A program made the position numbers and the translations under genes. A stretch of 64,000 nucleotides of DNA, from positions 2,852,001 through 2,916,000 of the forward strand of contig OZ005702.1 in assembly GCA_963930775.1 (NCBI GenBank), written 5' to 3'. This stretch comes from Cliona cf. orientalis (Eukaryota; Porifera; Demospongiae; Clionaida; Clionaidae). This document shows positions 46,586-58,407 of this stretch, piece by piece; positions within the stretch are counted from its first letter, which is position 1; every line of letters starts with the position of its first letter. The notes beneath the pieces were generated by a model, which had not been told where the DNA came from, ran no database searches, and was given only the letters and a program-made list of their open reading frames with translations.

Positions 46586-48082
46586 ATGGCTGAAAGGCCA
46601 GACGCAACAAATAGAAGGTTAAGACGTCTCAAGAAATCGTCTGAGACGGAGAAGCGGACGCTACTACCAAGAATTGAACCTTTGAGGTGGTCAGATAATC
46701 GTGATGGTATCGGTGGAGTGAGGAGAACAAGTTTAAACGGGGCGGGAAATGTTCCAAGATCCCAAGAGAGAAGTCACGCGCGACATTCACAGTGGGAAAT
46801 CCGTCGCAGTAGAACAAGTGGGACGATAAATCACCTTCAGTTTGACACCATCACCTTTCCCATGAAGAGCCAACCGTCCCAATTGTCAGCAACAGACAAG
46901 GATAATAATGCACCAATGAACAGTGATATGGCCATAGATACAAGAGAGGAACGGAAACCCTTAGGGAAGTCGAAGGCTAAACAGAGTGGTAGTTCAACCA
47001 AGCTGAGCATGGAGCCACTGCAGTTTCCTGCCGTGAACTTGAAGTCTCCTGTGCTCGACTTGAATTCTTCTAGACCAGCACAAAAGGATAGTACCACAAC
47101 AAATGAAAGCTGGGAGCCTTTCAGTTGCGTATGCAAGCACTGTGGCCTCAAGTTTGGAAAGCACTCTATCATGATACATGAAAAGAAGTGCTCAAGCAAG
47201 CAACAAGGTCAAACCCTCAGAGTACAATCCAATGATGAAGTTGAAGTTAGTGATCCCATCCCAAGTGTTAGCAGACCTCAGCCGGTAGCAAGAATCGTCA
47301 CTATTGGTCTGGAATCATCACCGTATGATGAGCTAACCATTTTTGCTTCACTACCACCTCGACCAGAAACTCAAACTGTCCGATATAGCTCTCTTAGAGA
47401 TAGTGGGTATGGTCTACCATATGTGCCAAGTGTATCAGATTCACATCGGATTTATGAACATTCTGTCAGCTCTGAAGTGAACAGTGGCACTGGTAAGCAC
47501 AAGATGACACTATGTGATCGATGTGGGAGAGTAATCGCTACAGATCGGGTCAAAGTTCATAACCGTCTCTGTAAGCCAGAGACACATGGCCAGGTTAAAA
47601 CCAGTAGCGTCAAATTCCCTTCAGCATGCGATCTTCTCAAAGTTGAAAAGTCCAATAGAGTTCCTAAAACGTCACTGAAGAAACCACCTACTGTGGTTTG
47701 CTACATTTGCGGCAGGGAGTATGGCACAAAGTCCATTTCAATCCATGAACCCCAATGCCTGAAGAGATTTGAAACTGAAAATCAAAGGCTTCCAATAAAT
47801 AAGCGGAAACCACTTCCAAAGAAGCTAGTTGAAGACAGAACTAAGGTTGCTCGCTTTGTGTCTGTGGAAGACGAAATGGTTGTGATTAGCGCCCCGTCAG
47901 CAGATCATCACCCCTACAAGGACGTGGTGGATGAAACAATGGACTTCATATTTCAACAGTGTTACTCGGACTTTGAACGCGAATTGGTTCCTTGTAAAAG
48001 GTGTGGAAGAAGGTTTGCTCCAGACAGACATGAGATTCACGAACCAAAGTGTAATGCAAAACCTCTCCATAGCAAGAAATAA
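46586..48082 (+). CDS. Four-finger C2HC protein, ZNF474/ZC2HC1-like
   Basis: Intronless, 498 aa, ATG 46586. Four C-X2-C-X12-H-X4-C fingers start near residues 183 (CKHCGLKF), 310 (CDRCGRVI), 372 ([20 protein letters not shown]) and 470 (CKRCGRRF). The third finger plus the following Leu-Pro-rich linker matches the pattern of ZNF474-type proteins. The N-terminal 180 residues are Ser/Arg/Lys-rich and probably disordered. Zinc binding is clear; the biological role of this family is poorly defined, with testis or ciliary associations in other animals (established only loosely). A degenerate partial copy lies at 54285-54937, and the corresponding gene is deleted from the third module at 57622. Confidence 0.85.
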   Translation: MAERPDATNRRLRRLKKSSETEKRTLLPRIEPLRWSDNRDGIGGVRRTSLNGAGNVPRSQERSHARHSQWEIRRSRTSGTINHLQFDTITFPMKSQPSQLSATDKDNNAPMNSDMAIDTREERKPLGKSKAKQSGSSTKLSMEPLQFPAVNLKSPVLDLNSSRPAQKDSTTTNESWEPFSCVCKHCGLKFGKHSIMIHEKKCSSKQQGQTLRVQSNDEVEVSDPIPSVSRPQPVARIVTIGLESSPYDELTIFASLPPRPETQTVRYSSLRDSGYGLPYVPSVSDSHRIYEHSVSSEVNSGTGKHKMTLCDRCGRVIATDRVKVHNRLCKPETHGQVKTSSVKFPSACDLLKVEKSNRVPKTSLKKPPTVVCYICGREYGTKSISIHEPQCLKRFETENQRLPINKRKPLPKKLVEDRTKVARFVSVEDEMVVISAPSADHHPYKDVVDETMDFIFQQCYSDFERELVPCKRCGRRFAPDRHEIHEPKCNAKPLHSKK

Positions 48083-48397
48083 ATTATTGCTCAGCAGTAC
48101 AAGGTGTGGTTACTACTATTAATAGTATGTAGCTAACTGGTTATCTAGGCTACTTTTTCTGATAATAATATGTATCATTACATGTGAAGGTGTCAATTCT
48201 CAGGTATGCAAAAAATGCACTCCCACTATTACTGTGGGGTGTAGTAATTAAGGCCAATCAAATTAGGTATCTTCATCCACCTCTTTTCACATTTTATGTG
48301 GGTGGATGGTAAATAAAAAAAGAGGCGTGGCCACAAGGCAATGAAGGTGGAAGCAGTGTAGAATTTACATCCAATTTGATATCCATTATATATAAAC

Positions 48398-48867
48398 GGG
48401 CTTGTCCAAAGTCCTTGTGGAAAATTAATGTCATTATGATGTTGGGGGGGGGGGGATCCAGGGGGTCTTGTTCCATGACGTTTTACAACGCATTGTCAGC
48501 AGATTTTAGCTTTAGTTGTGATTATTCATTCTTATGGTTGAACAAGTCTAGACACATCTCTAGCAGTGTCAAAATTTGCAATTGGCATTTTTGTCAAGTA
48601 CTACGTACGTAGCTAAAAGTGTGCATGTAGCTACAGGCAAGCAAGAAACTATTAAAGAAGCACATGCAGGCATGCAATGAATCCATGAAGACATAGACTG
48701 TAGAATACACGTGAATACTGAATGTGTAGGCTAAATGGAGCAGAATCAGAGTTTCAGTATTGAATCTATGCTGAAATGCTGCAATGTTAAGAGAGGGGGA
48801 GGGGGGGGGTAAAATGTTAACGTCATAATGATGTTAACTTTTCCACAAGGACTTTGGACAAGGCCCC
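48398..48867. mobile_element. MITE, ~45-bp termini (unit 1 copy)
   Basis: GGGCTTGTCCAAAGTCCTTG... at the left and its reverse complement at 48823-48867. The right end is followed by TAA. About 470 bp, non-coding, with internal G-runs. The same element sits at the equivalent position in unit 3 (57841-58314), so it inserted before the duplication. Confidence 0.8.
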
Positions 48868-48971
48868 TAACCGTGTAATACTATGGTATGACATTGTATG
48901 TACTAAAATGGCCCTAAACAGATGTAGCTACATCTGCAATTGCACTAAATCTTTCATTAATTTGGTGCTGT

Positions 48972-49784
48972 TTACTATGGGGTGCTGTTTGTGTCAAAAT
49001 TCATTATCTTTAGGCATTTATTGGGGATTTACAAAAGTAGTGGACATTTAAGTAAATCTCACTGTGGATATTTACACAGTTTGTGACAAAATTCTATAGT
49101 GGCAGACATTCAGTAATGTTGCAGGAATTGCGAAAGTAGTGGATGTTTAAAATCAATAGTACAACAATAATAGTAACGTCATCCCCATAGGTTGCATTTG
49201 GCACCCCATGCAAACACACACATGCATGAACATAATAATATTATTATTATATAAATATTGCACCCAAGACTTGGCCCCTGGGGCATACCCACAAGGTTAA
49301 TTAAAGTTGCAAAGTTAATTATTTTTTTGTGCCTGTTGTTAAAAGTATTGAAAGAATCTATAATATTATTATGTGGACAATTACTGGGCTTTCCGATGAC
49401 TTGCATAATCATCCCTGGCTCTTTCTGACCCCTCCCACTTCTGACCAAAAGTACTCATAATACGATTTGCATGCTAATTGTGTTACTTAGCCAATAATTA
49501 TGGACCTTTATCAACACACCTTTGTTTTGGTGGTAGTTTAATCCCCATAGCATCTCTAAATCTCATTAAAAGATTTACATAAATCTCCACTACAAAAAAT
49601 TTTAGTGCCCATCATAAATCCACACAGTATCTCTAACTTAATTTTAATGTTTTCCATTTACATAAACCTATAGGCCTTGGCTGCAATTTACATAAAATTA
49701 ATGTCCACTACTGTCGTAGATCCCCAGACTTTTCTAAATGTCTGCCAATAATGAATCTTGACACAAACGGCACCCCATAGTTTA
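48972..49784. mobile_element. ~0.8 kb terminal-inverted-repeat element (unit 1 copy)
   Basis: ACTATGGGGTGCTGTTTGTG... on the left is mirrored by ...CACAAACGGCACCCCATAGT on the right, with patchy inner homology (TAGTGGACATT, GGGGAT) over about 80 bp. Non-coding. It is duplicated at 58408-59276. Confidence 0.7.
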
Positions 49785-50686
49785 CTTGCATTGTACAATG
49801 TTAATCACACTTCCACACATTCATTACTATAGTGTAGTATTATTAATTTTACTATTATACTGATATATAATTAGAGCATAATCAATGCCAGAGTTTTCAT
49901 CTGTGCTAAATTTTAGCTCCATGGAGACAGAATGCCACCTCATGCACTCAACTAGGCTAACATTACAAACATGTGCTTGGATAATGTATTCCAAAAGCAA
50001 TCAAGTGTGGAGAAAAGCAGAAATTATAGTAGGAAAAGCATGAGTGATTTCAATGGTTTGTAATTAGCTGCTTGCGACTGATATGGTCATGTACCTAGTT
50101 CAGGAATCGTGGATTAGCCCACTGCTTCACAGCCCATCTTATAATCTAGCAGTAATTACACACACGAAGCCAATATGGACATTATGTTGTACTTCTAATG
50201 ACAACTACCAATCTGTTCATTAATGATTTATTTAACGGGGTAGCTACAGAAATAAATCAGCAAAATTTATCCCCAAAAGTGCTTTTTAGAAAGACCTTAT
50301 TGAGAAGATTACAATGGCGTAATATAATATTATTTTCCCTTGCATGTCCTCTATGGTATTTGAGAAATAAATATTTCCTGAAAGGGACACCACCAGGCTT
50401 ACTAATAAGAAAAAGATCGATTTAAGGATTGGGAATAACAATGGTGTATAGAAGTATGTTTCGTACACCATACCATTGTGTCATAACATCTTGTAAGGAT
50501 TGATCACTACTCTGGTATAGTTTACTTTCTGGGATTTCTGTATATCGAACATAATTCATTATATGGGTTCAACGTTTGGTTTCGGTGTCGACAGAAGTGT
50601 TCAAGTAGATCAATAAACAATTCAAGAGTGTATTACTGTTATGGTAATTAATATTATTATTATAGCTACATCGCCCATGCATGCAC

Positions 50687-50693
50687 TATAAAG
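50687..50693 (+). promoter_or_regulatory. TATA-like box of transporter copy 1
   Basis: TATAAAG 53 bp before the ATG at 50746, within a block conserved in copy 2 (TGCATGCACTATAAAGGCC). The position allows a very short 5'UTR. Confidence 0.45.
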
Positions 50694-50745
50694 GCCAAAT
50701 TTTTTAGCACTACGAGCAGAAATTTCATCTCCTTGAACAACAATT

Positions 50746-52407
50746 ATGACTGAGAGAGAGTTACTAGGACACTGGGAGTCGTCGGAAAGAAGAGACATTG
50801 AGAATAATGTCATGAGTACTCGAGAGTGTTACCAGCACTACTTCAAGCCACCATATTATAACATGAGAAAGGTGAAGAATAGAGGAGCCACATTAGTCAT
50901 ATTCTGGGGCTATCTACTTACCAGTATTTACTATAATGCTAGACATGCTGCAGCAGCACAAATTTCAAACAGTAATGGTGTGTATTTTGTAATAGTTGGC
51001 ACATTGGGCCTATCAATACCACTAGGAGGATGGCTGGCAGATGTCCGCTATGGACGGTACAGGGTAATATCTTGCAGTTTGTGGATAATGTGGATAACTT
51101 CAATGCTATCAACAGCTGCATTGGTGGTAACTGAAGTAGTATCATTTAGACATAGTAATATACTTGTATTAGCTTTGCTAGTACCTGAAGGTATTGGCTA
51201 TGGAGTATTTCAAGTGAACATCATTCAGTTTGGGATTGACCAGTTAACTGATGCCTCGGCAACAGAGTTTAAGTCGTTTGTTGCCTGGTACTCCTGGACG
51301 TTCATTGCAAGTGGACTAGTAGTCTATTATCTTCTCACATGCATTGAATACAAGCTGCTCACTCCATTGCTGATATGTAGCAACCTGACTTTAGCAGTGA
51401 TTTTTCATCTGATATTCAATCATCACCTTGTTAAGGAGCCAAAAACTCAAAATCCATTCAAATTGGTTTACAGAGTTATTAGTCATGCTATCAGATATAG
51501 ATATCCAAGACAAAGAAGTGCATTTACCTACTGTGAAGAAGATATTCCATCTCGTATTGACCTTGCAAAAAGCAAGTATGGTGGACCATTCACTGTAGAA
51601 CAAGTTGAAGATGTTAAAACTCTATTGCGTATTATTCCAATACTTTTGATTGGAGCTGTACTATACAGTATAAGTGATGATGATCATTCTGTAAAGTCAA
51701 AAATCACCAGTTTATTTACAAACGATGCTAGTAATCAATCCCTGGAGGAATGTTCTTCTCAGTTTATCATTACAGGCAGCTACTTCATCTCTGGAACCCT
51801 GCTGATACCATTTCACGAGTTGATAATTCACCCTCTCTTCTATCGATGCTTACCCAAAGCCAATAGCACTCACAAGTTCTCGACTGGAGTAATTTTACGC
51901 TTAGGGAAATTGATAGCACAGTTGATAATAGTCACATTTTCAAGAAAATACAACTTGCAAACAGAAGATTTGAGTAATGGGACACTTCCCTGTTTGCTCT
52001 ATGAATCACCTGGAGTCTCAGCTACATATTATATCAACTACACATGGAATATCTTCCCGGAAGTCCTTAGCGTTGTGTCAGATCTGCTTATCTATATCGG
52101 TACACTTGAATTTCTGTGTGCTCAGGTGCCTTACTCCATGAAAGGACTAGTGACAGGCACTATTTATGGTCTTTTAGTGATATATGTATCAGCATTCAGT
52201 AAACTACAACAGTTTTATGCAAAAAATTCCACTCACTGGGGAAGTGGAGTGATAAGCTGTGAATTTTGGTTCTTTGCAACCAAGATAGCAATGCTCATAA
52301 TTGGAATGCTAATTTTCTGTGTAGTACTAAAGTGCTACAAAAACAGGAAGAGAGAGGATGTGCTACCAAATGAGCAGATATTTGCAGAGAGATACTACTC
52401 TAAATAA
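50746..52407 (+). CDS. POT/SLC15-like MFS transporter, copy 1
   Basis: Intronless, 553 aa, ATG 50746. The fold is that of proton-coupled oligopeptide transporters: IPLGGWLADVRYGRYRVI matches the MFS/POT loop 2-3 signature, LEFLCAQVPYSMKGLV matches the POT helix-10 signature, and about 12 hydrophobic helices are present. A cytosolic linker (CEEDIPSRIDLAKSKYGGPF) precedes the second half. The N-terminal ExxER motif used for proton coupling in classical POTs is not visible; the first helix reads VIFWGYLLTSIYYNARHA. Substrate or coupling may therefore be altered (inference). A glycosylated loop (NGT, NYT) lies between helices. Copy 2 at 60245 differs at a few dozen residues. A polyadenylation signal AATAAA is at 52555-52560. 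Confidence 0.85.
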   Translation: MTERELLGHWESSERRDIENNVMSTRECYQHYFKPPYYNMRKVKNRGATLVIFWGYLLTSIYYNARHAAAAQISNSNGVYFVIVGTLGLSIPLGGWLADVRYGRYRVISCSLWIMWITSMLSTAALVVTEVVSFRHSNILVLALLVPEGIGYGVFQVNIIQFGIDQLTDASATEFKSFVAWYSWTFIASGLVVYYLLTCIEYKLLTPLLICSNLTLAVIFHLIFNHHLVKEPKTQNPFKLVYRVISHAIRYRYPRQRSAFTYCEEDIPSRIDLAKSKYGGPFTVEQVEDVKTLLRIIPILLIGAVLYSISDDDHSVKSKITSLFTNDASNQSLEECSSQFIITGSYFISGTLLIPFHELIIHPLFYRCLPKANSTHKFSTGVILRLGKLIAQLIIVTFSRKYNLQTEDLSNGTLPCLLYESPGVSATYYINYTWNIFPEVLSVVSDLLIYIGTLEFLCAQVPYSMKGLVTGTIYGLLVIYVSAFSKLQQFYAKNSTHWGSGVISCEFWFFATKIAMLIIGMLIFCVVLKCYKNRKREDVLPNEQIFAERYYSK

Positions 52408-54113
52408 TCAAGTTCACTGTAGCAGTTGTAGCTTTCAGTTTGCATCAGATTCTCAAACATGTTACATAAATTTAACTTGAGCAGTATTAGGAACCTAGCT
52501 AATTATTATGTCATCATTCTCAGTTGCATTGAATACCGTAGCTGCATAGAAAACAATAAAGATTCTCTGAGGACAACTATAATAAGTGTCAATTAATTAT
52601 GTTTTGAGTTTGAAAATTGTGCAGATTGGTACTGCTATACTGTAATGGCAATAAAAATTAATAAGAGAAAGCAGCAAGGCCACCTTAGGTCATGGTGCAT
52701 TATATGATAGAGAGTAGCTATAAAGACCATGCAGGTAGCTAGCTACACAATATTATACGTGTGTATATATCTTTCTTGATAACGCAATTATAGGGCTATC
52801 TATGCAAGGATGCAAACTATGGCACAGATCTGGAGTGCGTGCACATGCAAACTCTATTGCTCACATGACTCCCACTCATGGATGTAGTCTTATCTATGGT
52901 TTTATCTAGGGCTCAGGAGAAGCAGTTACCTTTAATAACTATAATTTTAAGAGGATGGTTATGCAAAATAATGTGAAATTATAGTACACCCTCTTTCAAT
53001 CAGGATATGGAATTTTCGAGGGGTCCAATTTTTGCAGTTTCACAAATAAAAGCAGTGCACAATGGTAATGGACATGATTGCATCCATCCATGAAAGTAAA
53101 GACGGGCCTACCGCAAAAATCGATGTCTTAAAACTTTCTACTACATGATACAACACCTCATGGCATGCACATGCACGCTTGAGGGTATTTTCCTTTTGTT
53201 GGACATGCAGGCTTGAATATTAAATGGCAATGTCGTCATTCGCTTGCATGGTTCTTTAGTACCCAGTGCTAGTCCATCTAGTGCCTCTGTGACCTCAGCT
53301 AAATTTCAGCCATACCGCTATAGTGTTGCTGTAGCTAGCTTGTTATCTTGGCTACTATTGATATTATCATACACTCTTGATATTATGGTAAGTCTAATTA
53401 GTACACATGCATGAAGATGACTATGCAGAATATTATATAACATGAGACCCCTACTAGTGTGGCCCTGGGGTGTACGGTAAGGCCAATTAAATTACGTAGC
53501 TATATCTGATGCACACAAGTACGTATAGTTTGCATTGATTCAGAAGTAATAATTATTGTTGACTAGCTATCTTTTTCCAGTGTATGCATGTTCAGTAGCT
53601 ATGCTATAATAATGGCTTATTATCAAGGTAATCAAGGTGTGATAAGCCTAAATTAATTGAAGTGGGAAAGCGAAAGGCCTCAATTCCAATAAAAGTTTCC
53701 GAATGACATAAAGCTTTGTGATCAGCTGCTTCTGACTGGCAAGATTAGGGTTATCTAGCTAGATCAAATTTGTGGGTTAGCCCACTGTTTCTTATGCAGC
53801 CCACCTTAATGGGAATGTTTGTCAACAAACAATGTTTTGCTCTGTTTTGTAAGCCCTACTGCGGTAATGTTTACTTCTGGGACAATTGTCTATATCAAAA
53901 CATATATTTCAGTATCTGCTATTATATAATATATCCCCATCCCCTGACCTCCCAGCCCCTCCCATCCATATCGTCCAGCGATCGCGGCGGCGTACGTACC
54001 GGCGTATCGCGAACGGGTCGGGATCGCATTTGCGTCGTTACATGCCCAACACCACTCATTAGCTATTATCTACTCCTCAAGTTTGCACGAATTTCAACTT
54101 TTTGAACAAAATT
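52408..54113. other. Intergenic space leading into module unit 2
   Basis: No gene seen. From about 53460 (GGCCAATTAAATTACGTAG) and again at 53720-53800 (CAGCTGCTTCTGACTGG, GTGGGTTAGCCCACTG) it resembles 48250 and 50055-50130 of unit 1, so unit 2 is a diverged and internally deleted copy. A CpG-rich patch at 53975-54045 is unlike its surroundings. Confidence 0.55.
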
Positions 54114-54284
54114 ATGACTGAGAGAGAGTTAGAACACTTGGAGTCATCGGAAAGGAGAGATGTTGAAAACAGTGATGTAAGAACCCCAGAGTGTTACCAG
54201 CACTTCTTCAAGCCACCATATTATTACAACATGAGAAAGGGGAATACTAATCATACTCTGGAGCTATCTAGTCCTACTACAATA
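54114..54284 (+). pseudogene. 5' scrap of a third POT-like transporter gene
   Basis: Begins with the same start context (ATTATGACTGAGAGAGAGTT) as the intact copies and encodes about 55 codons recognisable as their N-terminus (LESSERRD, CYQHFFKPPYY, NMRKGN), with small indels. It then breaks off around ATAATATG and runs straight into zinc-finger gene sequence. It cannot make a transporter. Confidence 0.85.
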
Positions 54285-54937
<653 letters not shown>

Positions 54938-56356
54938 TAGAGCTCTGTAGAGCACATACCCGTGCGCACATTGTGCAATCTATAGATTTATTTTCGGTGC
55001 ATGGCTATAATTTTGTAAACTTCAGAGAAATAGAAAATTATGCTGCTTATAGCGATTACAGACCTCCAAATTTCACCGGTTTTTCCGCGGAATTTCTCCC
55101 AGTGGGATATCAATGTTCGAGTATCAGAAGGTAGCTCTCCACGAGTCCTATCCAACGGCGCTTGTAACGCGATCGTAGGTAAAACCGTTACGAAGCCACG
55201 CCCACCTAAACTTTCTCCATAGAAACTTAATACAAGCAAAAATCATCGGAAGCTAGCGGCGATTCCGCGGGACCGATTTGCAAGGTTAAGGCCTCGGTAG
55301 ATCGCTTTTTCATTGAGCTATCTACTGCAATTTGTTTCATGAGTGTACTCCTAGCCAGAGCCGAGATATTCACGATCTACTGCAGGCACTTGGAGGTCTG
55401 TAATCGCGGACACTTGAAGAAGTGCTCTCTGCACCCAGATCTAGCCCGGACTAGGAAGATATAAATTTCTACCTATATTTTTTGTAACAATAGTAGTATA
55501 GATTATGATTGGTTCCAGATTTCAGTCACTATAGACATCACGAGCATTATTTAGAACATCGACGATCTTTACCAGTCATATGCTTGCCCACTCAGTTGTG
55601 CGCATGAGCAGAAAGCAATTGGTATGCATATAAATTGATGCATCGATGGGCACCGTCGATAGGCGTGGCTACGGTGGCCAACAAAAAGGCACTATTTGTG
55701 ACGCTCGTGGACCGTATCCCTCGATTTGACGCATACTGAAGCCAATTTTTCGCCGAATTCGATTGATTCGTTGTGATTACGAGTCGCCTAGACGCCTATA
55801 TCTCGAGATATGGCGATTTTTGTGCTAACGACAACGACAACGACGACACGACCGATTACATGCGCGCGGGGTCAGCAGTACTAGGTATGGTTAGGCCAAG
55901 AAAAGAAAATTCTTAGTTTCTCAGGCTTTTTCAGCCAAAAAATGATGCGGGCGGGCGGCTTTTTATTTTATTATTTTTGGGGGGCGTGGCCTACCCTTAA
56001 CCACGCCCATATACGGCCTACCTCGAGCTGTAGTTTGGCTGAAAGTAACTGGAATTTGCAAGTCTTAGTTAATCTATAATTTGTTATAGCATAGCCATCA
56101 GAGAAGCGATTTTGAGAAGTCAGACGCCTACTAGAGAGTGTCAAGGCTGATGCTCAAGCACAGCCAGCCAAAGAGATCGAGCGGTAAGCACGACGATAAT
56201 TAAATTACCACACCCACTTAATTAAAAAAAAAGGGCCCAGCAGCCAAAAACTGATGCGGGCGGGCCTGAGAAACTAAATATTTTTTTTTCATGGCCTTAC
56301 TACTATTAATAGTATGTAGCTAGCTGGTTATCTATAGGCTACTTTTTCAGATAATT
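54938..56356. other. Repeat-rich spacer of module unit 2/3
   Basis: No gene. 54985-55400 is a relative of the repeat at 35040-35345. The rest has CGAC-rich and GGGCGGGC-containing stretches (55830-56020, 56250-56280) that look like decayed transposon sequence. Replaces what in unit 1 lies directly downstream of the zinc-finger gene. Confidence 0.5.
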
Positions 56357-57038
56357 GGGGCGAGCCGAAGCGAGCCCCACACAGGTGATACCAATCGAGA
56401 TTTTCCGTATATATATATATATCGGCCGTACGTCCTTCCGTACCGTATATATAAATCTTCTATTTCAACGATGTACATTCAATATTTTTCAATTATTGCG
56501 CATGCGTAATGACACAACTTACGTATAAGTACTACACAAGTTGCACACAACGTTGACTCGACGTTCATTAACTGAATCAATATGGAGTCTTCAGCTGCGA
56601 GAGAAATAAAACTCCAACGTAGAAGAGAAAGGGAGCGAGATCATCGAGCAGCTGAAACTGCAGCCGAAAAAGAAGAAAGGTTGAAAACGTAGAAAGAGAG
56701 ACCAGGAAAGGAGAGCTGCAGAAATACAAGAACAGAGACAGACAAGACTTCAGAGAAAGCGCTCTAGGCAGAGCGAAAGTTTTTCATCAGAAACTGAAGA
56801 ACAGCGAGGGGTCAGATTGATTAGATTAAGTAATAACCAAAGGGAGAGATTGGCGAGAGAGTCTCAGGACAAGCATCCACTCACTATAGGAACATATGCA
56901 CAATCATATGAATTCAGCAACTTTATATAGCTAGAACAAGACAGCTGTGAAATATTATCTGAACATGAAACTAGCCTATTGAAAATTCCACTTTTATTAT
57001 ACCATAACACTTGTGTGGGGTTCGCGGAGGCTCGCCCC
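56357..57038. mobile_element. TIR element with charged coiled-coil reading frame
   Basis: 27-bp termini: GGGGCGAGCCGAAGCGAGCC... at 56357-56383 and its diverged reverse complement at 57012-57038, flanked by ATT on both sides. Inside, an ATG at 56581 opens a frame rich in Arg/Glu/Ala heptads (QRRRERERDHRAAETAAEK) that stops at about 56692; the same style of sequence continues in other frames to about 56870. Such RRER/AAE repeats occur at the start of Helitron or helicase-type element proteins in marine invertebrates, so a capture is possible. Decayed. Confidence 0.65.
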
Positions 57039-57078
57039 ATTGATGTTGAAACATCTTCTCTAGTAATATGACATTGTA

Positions 57079-57622
57079 TCATTAACCCTCGCCGCAAAGC
57101 GTAGGCGGAGGGTTACTGCAATCGTTTGGCGAATTTTGTCCGTCCGCACGGTCCGTCCGTCTGTTCGTCCGTATGGTAGGGTCGTCTGAGAGAAAGTACG
57201 CATCTGAGGATTACCAGGCATCAAGGAAGAGTGGTCACGTTAAGTCCTGTCCAGTGGTATAGTAGTGTGCAGCTGTGGTTGCCATTCTGTGCCTTGCTGG
57301 TCAGTTATCAATGCTGTTACAGTATAAACAGGCAGCGGCTCTCAAGTGCATAATTCAGTTTAAGTAGTCACAGAGGCTTTCAGTTAATATAGTGACATAG
57401 GCAGGTGCCTTCCCCCTAGCCTATATCATGCACTGACTCTGGAGTACCTCAGCTGCAGGGTATATATGTATATTTATGGTAGTATGTATCTAGTTCAATA
57501 CTCCTGATATTGAGCAGGCCAGCATACACACTGAGATATGTTATATAGCTATAGATCTACATGTGCATGAGTCATGCATGCGTGTATAGCGGTGAGGGTT
57601 CTGCACTCCTGTGCATTCATTA
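57079..57622. repeat. Unit 3 relative of 44684-45692
   Basis: Starts ATTAACCCTCGCCGCAAAG, includes CAGAGGCTTTCAGTTAATAT and TTCTGCACTCCTGTG, and matches the sequence upstream of the zinc-finger gene in unit 1, shortened by several gaps. It then joins sequence from downstream of that gene. Confidence 0.75.
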
Positions 57623-57840
57623 TACATGTGAAGGTGTCAATTCTCGAGTATGCAAAAAATGCACTCCCACTATTAGTGTGGGGTGTAGTAAGGCCAATCA
57701 AATTACGTATTTTCATCCACCTCTGTTCACATTTTATGTGGGTGGATGGTAAATAAAAAAGAGGCGTGGCCACAAGGCAATGAAGGTGGAAGCAGTGTAG
57801 AATTTATGTTCAATTAATTTTGATATCCATTGTATATAAG

Positions 57841-58314
57841 GGGGCTTGTCCAAAGTCCTTGTGGAAAAATTAATGTCATTATGACGTTGGGAGGGAGGGG
57901 GTCTTGGTCCATGACGTTCTACAACTGCCTTGTCAGCAGATTTTAACTTCAGTTGTGATTATGCATTCTTGTGGTTGAACAATTCTAGATACACCTCCAG
58001 CAGTGTCAAAATTTGCTATTGCATTTTTGTGACAGCTGTCTCAAGCACTACGTAGCTAAAAGTGTGCACGTAGCTATAGGCAAGCAAGAAACTGTTAAAG
58101 AAGCACAGGCATGCAATGAATCCATGAAGACAGCTATATAGCACTGTGGAATACACGTGAATACTGAATGTGTAGGCTAAATGGAGCAGAATCAGAGTTT
58201 CAGTATTGAATCTATGCTGAAATATGCTGTGACGTTAAGAGAGGGGGGGAGGGGGGTAAAATTTTAACGTGATAATGACGTTAATTTTTCCACAAGGACT
58301 TTGGACAAGGCCCC
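57841..58314. mobile_element. MITE, unit 3 copy
   Basis: Counterpart of 48398-48867 with the same ~45-bp termini (GGGGCTTGTCCAAAGTCCTT...). Right flank TAA. Confidence 0.8.
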
Positions 58315-58407
58315 TAACCATGTAATACTATGGTATGACATTGTATGCACTAAAATGGTCCTAGAAACAGTTGCAGCTACAATCGCACTTTCATTAATTT
58401 GGTGCTG

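Larger units (their letters stand above)
48083..50686. other. Intergenic part of module unit 1
   Basis: Related along its length, from about 48178, to 57632-60185 in unit 3, with scattered substitutions and small indels. It contains two terminal-inverted-repeat elements (48398-48867 and 48972-49784). No coding exon was recognised. Confidence 0.8.
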
